From assembly GCA_024803745.1 (NCBI GenBank), contig JANJXV010000013.1, positions 15,435,501-15,499,500 on the forward strand: a DNA stretch of 64,000 bases. The letters are read 5' to 3'. Positions within the stretch are counted from its first letter, which is position 1; each line of letters starts with the position of its first letter. The notes below the pieces were generated by a model. That model had not been told where the DNA came from. It saw only the letters and a list, made by a program, of their open reading frames with translations, and made no database searches. The DNA is from Megascapheus bottae (lineage: Eukaryota; Chordata; Mammalia; Rodentia; Geomyidae). The position numbers were made by a program, and so were the translations under genes. Of the stretch, positions 58,638 through 64,000 are shown one piece after another.

Positions 58638-59639
58638 AAAAAGTATTATTTCCCACCTCTTTCTTACATTGTAGTATCACTCTGCAATCTGAATGTAGTA
58701 GAGGCAGGACTTTTGAAGGCTATAAACTGAATTATTGGTACTAAAAGGGTTAAAGCCACTGCCTCCTATTTAACCTGGGGCTTCATGTCTCTAAGGACTA
58801 GAATCAGCTTTATTAATCCAACTTGATTCTAATCCCCAATAAAAGAATGGCCACTCATGGTAAGAAAACCTCTTGTATCAAGTATACGAGACCTGGGGAT
58901 AATAAAGTGAGCAGAAATAAGAAAACTGAGAAAGGAGTATGAGAAAGCAAAGAGGAATTAAGATAGCAAATGTTTGAGGAAACCCAGAAGCTGGTTCAGG
59001 AAAGGTGAGGTACTCAGCTATGGTTAATGACATAATTTTACCAAAATGTTATTATTGTTCATGTTCATGTTTGTAGCTTGCAAGTTAGACTCCTGTTTTT
59101 CAGGTAGACAGTCTTATTAAGAGCTTCTGGATTAAATGTTCTGTGTCAATGTCCAAATTGTTTACATGGAATCAAGGGCTATTTTCAGACATAATTGAGA
59201 AATTTCAGAATGAGATTGGCGTTTCACTAGATGATGTGGAAGATCCCGTGCCAACCGTTATTTTAGTGTTTCTAAATGACTCCATTATTACAACTCAGAA
59301 GGTTTTAATCCCACTTACCAAGTCCTTTAGACCGTCAACTATATAAACTATAAACCTGCCAAATTCCATCCTGCAGGTTGAAGGTAATCAACATCATAAG
59401 GCCCTATTGATGAAGGTGAGGCTATAGGATCTGGGTGTTCAAAATCAAGCAGTGCTTCCATAGAAAAGGATGTTGAATACTATGAGTTCACTCACTGTTG
59501 AACACATCTGTTTTAAAGCGCATGTGTCTGTTGTGGGAGCCCCAGGACAGTAAGGCAGCTGCTGACATTCACAGCCCACTGAAGTGCCCAAAGATCTTGG
59601 TCCTTGTCTAGTTAGCACTTGTCGTTCCAAACTGAAAAC
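58638..59639. other. Unassigned intergenic sequence
   Basis: A 67-codon open frame at 59143-59346 has ordinary-looking residue composition but no recognised domain or splice context. No gene is claimed. Confidence 0.4.
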
Positions 59640-59930
59640 ATTTCTAGGAAAGGTGATTGGGAGGGGTGAAGAGAGGGGAAGTGGGAGAAAAACATGAGAA
59701 GGGGTATCAATGTGTGAGAAGTAATGCACCTACTACCTGGAAAATGTAACTGTTACCCCTCTATACATTATCCCAACAATAAAGAATAAAATTAAATTAA
59801 AAAAAGAAAAAAACATGGGAAAGGGTATCAATTTTCAAGAAGTAATGTACCCATCACCTGGAGAATATAACCCTAATCCCACTATACGTTACCCTGACAA
59901 TAAAGTACAATGAAAAATGACACCAGATAG
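59640..59930 (+). repeat. Two L1 3' tails in tandem
   Basis: The first ends at about 59790 ('cccctctatacattatccca', 'aataaagaataaaa'). The second (59800-59925) repeats the plan: 'gtatcaattttcaagaagta', then 'tgacaataaagtacaatg'. Confidence 0.75.
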
Positions 59931-60351
59931 AATGGAAACCACCTAGGGTGGGCAGAGGATAGAGAAAAAGATTAAGAAGGAAACTTTTTCCCTGGCTCTG
60001 TTCAATCTTCCAATGAAATTGATTCAAAATGGATAATTCTCACTATCAACATAGATTACTTTGTAAGAGGACAGTTCTTGCTATTTTTTTCCATAACAGA
60101 CCATGAAGAGTCCATTTCTTCTATTGTCATGAATTTGTAGCAGATGCTGGCAGTGGACTGAGAGTGGTAGCATTTTTTGTCACTACGTATAAGGATCTAT
60201 TTATCTTCATATGATAATATTCATTTTTAAAAAATGACCTGCTTTATTTTTAAATGCTGTTAAATTGTGGTGTTTTTTTTTCAGTTGTTGCAGGAAGCAT
60301 CTTTCATACATATAGAAAAAATATTTTTTCCATAGTCAAAAAATGCTTATG

Positions 60352-60570
60352 CTGGGTGCTAGTGGCTCATGACTATGATCTCAGATGCTCAGAAAGTTAA
60401 GAGAGAAGCCAGTCTAGGCAGAAAAGTCAGTGAGACTCTTATTTCCAGAAGCCAGAAGCAGAGTTGTGGTTCAAGTAGTAGAATTCTACCATTCAATGAA
60501 AAATCTAAATGGCAACAACACAGCCCTGAGTTCAACCTCCAATACTGGCACCAAAAAAGAAAAATACCGA
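60352..60570 (+). repeat. SINE, diverged
   Basis: 'gctgggtgctagtggctcat', 'gagactcttatttccagaag' and 'ggttcaagtagtagaattct'. Confidence 0.75.
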
Positions 60571-61530
60571 AACAACAAAAAATGTGTGCAACACTGGAAT
60601 CAGAACATAATGTAGGCTGATATGACTGGAGAGCCAGAGAAATACTATCAAGAAGGAGACAGTAAACAATTTAGTCCTTAAACGTTGAAAAAAATCATTG
60701 ACAATTATGTTTCGCCTCAACTGCAGGGCCACATAACTCAATTAGACCTCATGTTTTATATCTTCTTAGACCTGAAGGACAAAGGATACAAAAATCAAAG
60801 AAATGGTCAGAGCTAACCAGGCAGTGAAGTGGAAAAGAAATAGATTTCTGTATTTTGATCATAAGTAACACTATAAAGGAATGAACATAAAGAAGGGATG
60901 AGAAATGGTAAGAGATGGCAAGAATAAACATAGAGGCTCAGGGTCAGGGCAACGAGATTTGGGATGACTATGAGGTTGACAGAGGGAGTAAGATAGTGGG
61001 AAAATGGGGACATTGATTTACACAATACGTGGATAGAATTTAATAATGTAAGGAATCAGGGAATCTGTATTTATCTTGGAATTTACATGTTCAAATTCTT
61101 GTTTATCGATGTTTCATTTCCTAGAAAAATTGTAACTATAAAACAAATACCTAGGGTTTACTTATTGAGACTTAGGAGACTGAGAGTGAATCGACATTTT
61201 CCAACAATGCAAATCATATGAGAAAATACTAATATATGTTCTTATGGTGGGGCATAATCTATCTCAGGGGTTGCTAATTCATGTATCATCAGTTTCTTCG
61301 CAAGTGTTGTAAAAGTAGGATTGTGAAGAACAGCTTATCTTTCATAATACAAGGTGTTTCTCCTGACCAAAAAGGAATAAGTTTGAATCTATGAGTCAGA
61401 TGTGATGATCCTGGTTAAAGAGGTACTTTACCAAATTGACAAATAAAAAAAAAACCACCAGCAATGAATGGGAGAAGATGAAGCAGGAATGAGTAGATGA
61501 GTGAGTGATTTGAGGTAAGCCTATGAAAGA
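60571..61530. other. 5' region of the OR51 gene
   Basis: No gene or recognised repeat. It ends in the pyrimidine tract of the acceptor below. Confidence 0.45.
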
Positions 61531-61569
61531 TTTTTCTTTCTTTCTCTTACTCATTCCCTCTCCACCTAG
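61531..61569 (+). promoter_or_regulatory. Strong splice acceptor of the OR51 coding exon
   Basis: A long C/T tract ('ttttctttctttctcttact' onward) ends in 'ccacctag' at 61569. The 63-base 5' UTR that follows has no ATG before 61633. Confidence 0.65.
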
Positions 61570-61632
61570 AAGCAGATAGGTTCTCACTAAAGTGTGACTG
61601 TGGAGCTGGACTGTGGTCAAATCATCCACAGT

Positions 61633-62592
61633 ATGGCAGCCTCAAACTCCAGCAGTGCTCTGGCCTCTACTTTCTATCTCACCGGAATCCCTGGCTATGA
61701 AGAATATCACCACTGGATTTCCATCCCATTCAGCTTCCTCTATCTGGTTGGCATAACAGGCAACTGCCTGATTCTGCACATTGTCCGGATAGACCCCAGG
61801 CTCCACGAGCCCATGTACTACTTCCTTGCCATGCTCTCTCTCACAGACATGGCCATGTCTCTGACCCCAATGATATCACTTTTTCGCGTGCTGTGGTCCA
61901 TTTCCAGGGAGATCCCCTTCAGTGTCTGTGTGGTCCAAATGTTCTTGATTCACACTTTTTCCTTCACTGAGTCATCTGTGCTCTTGGCCATGGCTCTTGA
62001 CAGGTACGTGGCTATCTGCCACCCCCTGCAGTATGCTACCATCCTCACCCCAAAACTGATTGCCCGGATTGGAATTACAGCTTTGCTTCGAAGTGCTATT
62101 CCACTAATTCCACTTCTAGCCCGTCTGGCTTTTTTTCCATTCTGTCAGTCCCATGTCCTGTCTCACTCGTACTGTCTACACCAGGACATTATTCGCCTTG
62201 CTTGTGCTGACATCAGATTTAATGTAATTTATGGGATGATTGTGATTACTATGCTGTGGGGAATGGACTCTCTGGGTATTTTAGTATCTTACATTTTCAT
62301 CCTCCACTCAGTGTTAAGAATCGCCTCCCAGGAGGGGAGGCTGAAGGCACTTAACACATGTGCATCCCACATCTGTGCTGTGCTCATTCTGTATGTGCCC
62401 ATGATCGGGTTATCTATTGTCCATCGCTTTGCCAAGCATTCATCTCCCTTTGTTCACATCTTTATGGCTCACAGCTATTTAATGGTGTCACCAGTGCTCA
62501 ACCCAATCATATACAGTGTGAAGAACAAGCAGATTTGTCAAGGAGTCCTTCACCTGATTTCCTCCTGGAAAATACGTTCCACTTTGTTGTAG
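61633..62592 (+). CDS. Class I olfactory receptor, OR51 family
   Basis: This intact odorant receptor has 319 residues from the ATG at 61633 (MAASNSSSALAS). The upstream open frame to 61594 has no ATG and follows the acceptor at 61569. Motifs are: sequons NSS (5-7), GN (43-44), LHEPMYYFLAMLSLTD (57-72), MALDRYVAIC (120-129), C99/C171/C181/C191, the OR51 hallmark SHSYCLHQD (177-185), KALNTCASHIC (238-248), VHRFAKHSSP after TM6, and NPIIYSVKNKQI. It lacks the GTYCEHM text of the OR52 genes. It resembles an OR51 subfamily, but I cannot name the member. The 61.6 kb position next to OR52A-like genes fits the OR51V1 position beside beta-globin in human only loosely, since the protein is not close to OR51V1 as I recall it. 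Confidence 0.93.
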   Translation: MAASNSSSALASTFYLTGIPGYEEYHHWISIPFSFLYLVGITGNCLILHIVRIDPRLHEPMYYFLAMLSLTDMAMSLTPMISLFRVLWSISREIPFSVCVVQMFLIHTFSFTESSVLLAMALDRYVAICHPLQYATILTPKLIARIGITALLRSAIPLIPLLARLAFFPFCQSHVLSHSYCLHQDIIRLACADIRFNVIYGMIVITMLWGMDSLGILVSYIFILHSVLRIASQEGRLKALNTCASHICAVLILYVPMIGLSIVHRFAKHSSPFVHIFMAHSYLMVSPVLNPIIYSVKNKQICQGVLHLISSWKIRSTLL

Positions 62593-62995
62593 GCATGTCT
62601 TGAGAAAGCTATGGATGACACCAGTGCTTTAACTATTGGTCACCAACAAAAGACTAATCAAGAAGTAGAAGTAGGGCCCACCAACCACCATAAAGAGGCT
62701 GTGAATAATAGTGGTGGCATCTACTGGGACAAGAGAGCTTGACCCAGCGTAGGTGTCATAAATTGCAGAGGAGTATTTTGGAAATCACTTACACTCAGAA
62801 ATTTCTAAGTTGAGCCTTTATCACAATACTACACATCGTGTTTTGAAATTACAACTTTAATTGTTTAATATTCTGTAATAATTGTCATAAGTTCATATGC
62901 TATGTTTTATTCTTTAATGACTTGGGTTTAATATATAAATGCTAAAATCTTACCTTGATAGAAAATCATATTGTGATTCAGAAATTTATAAACTG
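62593..62995. other. 3' flank of the OR51 gene
   Basis: No gene. It is AT-rich after 62780. Confidence 0.45.
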
Positions 62996-63182
62996 TCATG
63001 ATGTATGAGAAGAAGCTTTTGAAAATGACAATCTTGCCAAGAGCTATCTACAAATTCAACGCAATACCCATCAGTATCCCAATGTCATTCTTTAAAGAAA
63101 TAGAAGAGGCAATCCAAAATTTCATATGGAATAATAAAAGACCCCGTATAGCAAGAACACTTCTTAGCAGAAAGAACAGCTT
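62996..63182 (+). mobile_element. L1 ORF2 fragment (end of reverse-transcriptase region)
   Basis: About 60 codons read [20 protein letters not shown], then [19 protein letters not shown], the conserved ORF2 stretch after the polymerase core. Both ends are broken and it is non-functional. Confidence 0.88.
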
Positions 63183-63774
63183 TTAAAGTTTTATATGCCA
63201 TCTTCACCCCTCTTCTGGAGAAGTTTAGCTTCTTCAGGAATCGAAAGCAACAATCTTCATACGTAAGGTTTGGAAATATTTTTAACTTCATAGAAACTTA
63301 AAGCTGAAAATTTTGGAAACTCCCAGATATTATTATGAAGCCATTATTGGTAAAATATTGTTTTAACTTTTATTTTAGTATAACTTCGTGCAAACTATAG
63401 TGTAACTGAGATGTAAGTACTTACAAGTTAATGGTAGTATGAAATATGAAATCTAGATAATGTGCATCTGTGCCTTATACCAATATATGAGGATAAATAT
63501 ATCTTCAATTTTTATTGTGTGATGATTCTTAATTTGTAGATTGACACCATGTTAAATTGAAAAAAATAGATCAAGAAGAAAAATGCTTAGGAATACTTTG
63601 TGGTCCTTGTCTAGTTCTTGCTACTGCCTAGGACTTAATAACAGGCAATCTGTTTTCTCATATGTTACTCTAATTAGTAATTTACAGGATATAAATAAAT
63701 TGTAATTGATTTACTATAAAACATCTCTCTTCAATTACTGATTGTAAAATTGCAAATAATCCAATCTTACAATA
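63183..63774. other. Unassigned AT-rich sequence
   Basis: No gene. It may include decayed L1 between the two recognisable L1 pieces. Confidence 0.4.
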
Positions 63775-64000
63775 AAGAATGACCTCATAGAATGAGACTA
63801 AATGAAATGAAGTCTAGGATATGGAAGCAAGAGGTTTATCTTGTGTGATTGTTGTTTTTAATGTACTACTATGTTATTTCTCTTCTCTTTTTTTTGCCCT
63901 TATGGTTAATCTCATGTTGCTACTGCATCTGACTTTGTTACCGGGTATGTTGTATGTATGTTTATTTGCTCTTTTGAAATAGAGAAGGGAAGGCGGAGAA
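63775..64000 (+). repeat. L1 3' UTR (older subfamily), cut by window end
   Basis: 'agaatgagactaaatgaaat', 'gtgattgttgtttttaatgt' and 'agagaagggaaggcggagaa' follow the same plan as 47905-48300. Confidence 0.7.

Overview
This window is a stretch of a mammalian genome holding nine intact, single-coding-exon class I (fish-like) olfactory receptor (OR) genes of 311-319 codons. They lie in AT-rich intergenic DNA packed with SINEs, L1 tails and microsatellites. Many repeats match my memory of the dimeric IDL-Geo SINE of geomyoid rodents (kangaroo rats, pocket mice, gophers). An ID-like, tRNA-derived left half is joined to a right half with 'ggctcaagtggtagagc' and 'gttcaagcccca'. A geomyoid rodent is therefore the best guess, but it was not verified by any search.

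Layout from left to right. 1-10.6 kb is a tandem segmental duplication carrying two near-identical OR52E-like genes (2640-3581 and 8510-9445). A third OR52E-like gene is at 15690-16628. Two OR52A-like genes follow at 22262-23206 and 29333-30280. Three genes are on the minus strand: a divergent class I OR (36013-36957) and two related OR52-like genes (44053-44997, 50779-51723). An OR51-family gene closes the window at 61633-62592. The mix resembles, from memory, the human 11p15.4 interval OR52J/OR52E/OR52A next to OR51V1 and beta-globin, but no globin gene is present here.

Each gene is expected to work alone. Normally one OR allele is expressed per olfactory neuron, and the product couples to the olfactory G protein and adenylyl cyclase. 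Upstream of several coding exons there are good splice acceptors, as expected for ORs with non-coding 5' exons. The second duplicate also has a perfect O/E (Olf1/EBF) consensus site at 5911-5922, followed by a consensus splice donor that is kept in both duplicates.

The main second-look items are: a gene-conversion-like mosaic between the two duplicate ORs; the O/E promoter with its conserved donor; joint loss of a cysteine pair in the OR52A-like genes; a 336-bp solo LTR with a 6-bp target duplication; and a set of L1 insertions showing nested, inverted (twin-primed) and extremely short (22-bp) forms. I found no sign of a new multi-gene system: no CRISPR, no operon and no non-OR protein-coding gene that I can support.
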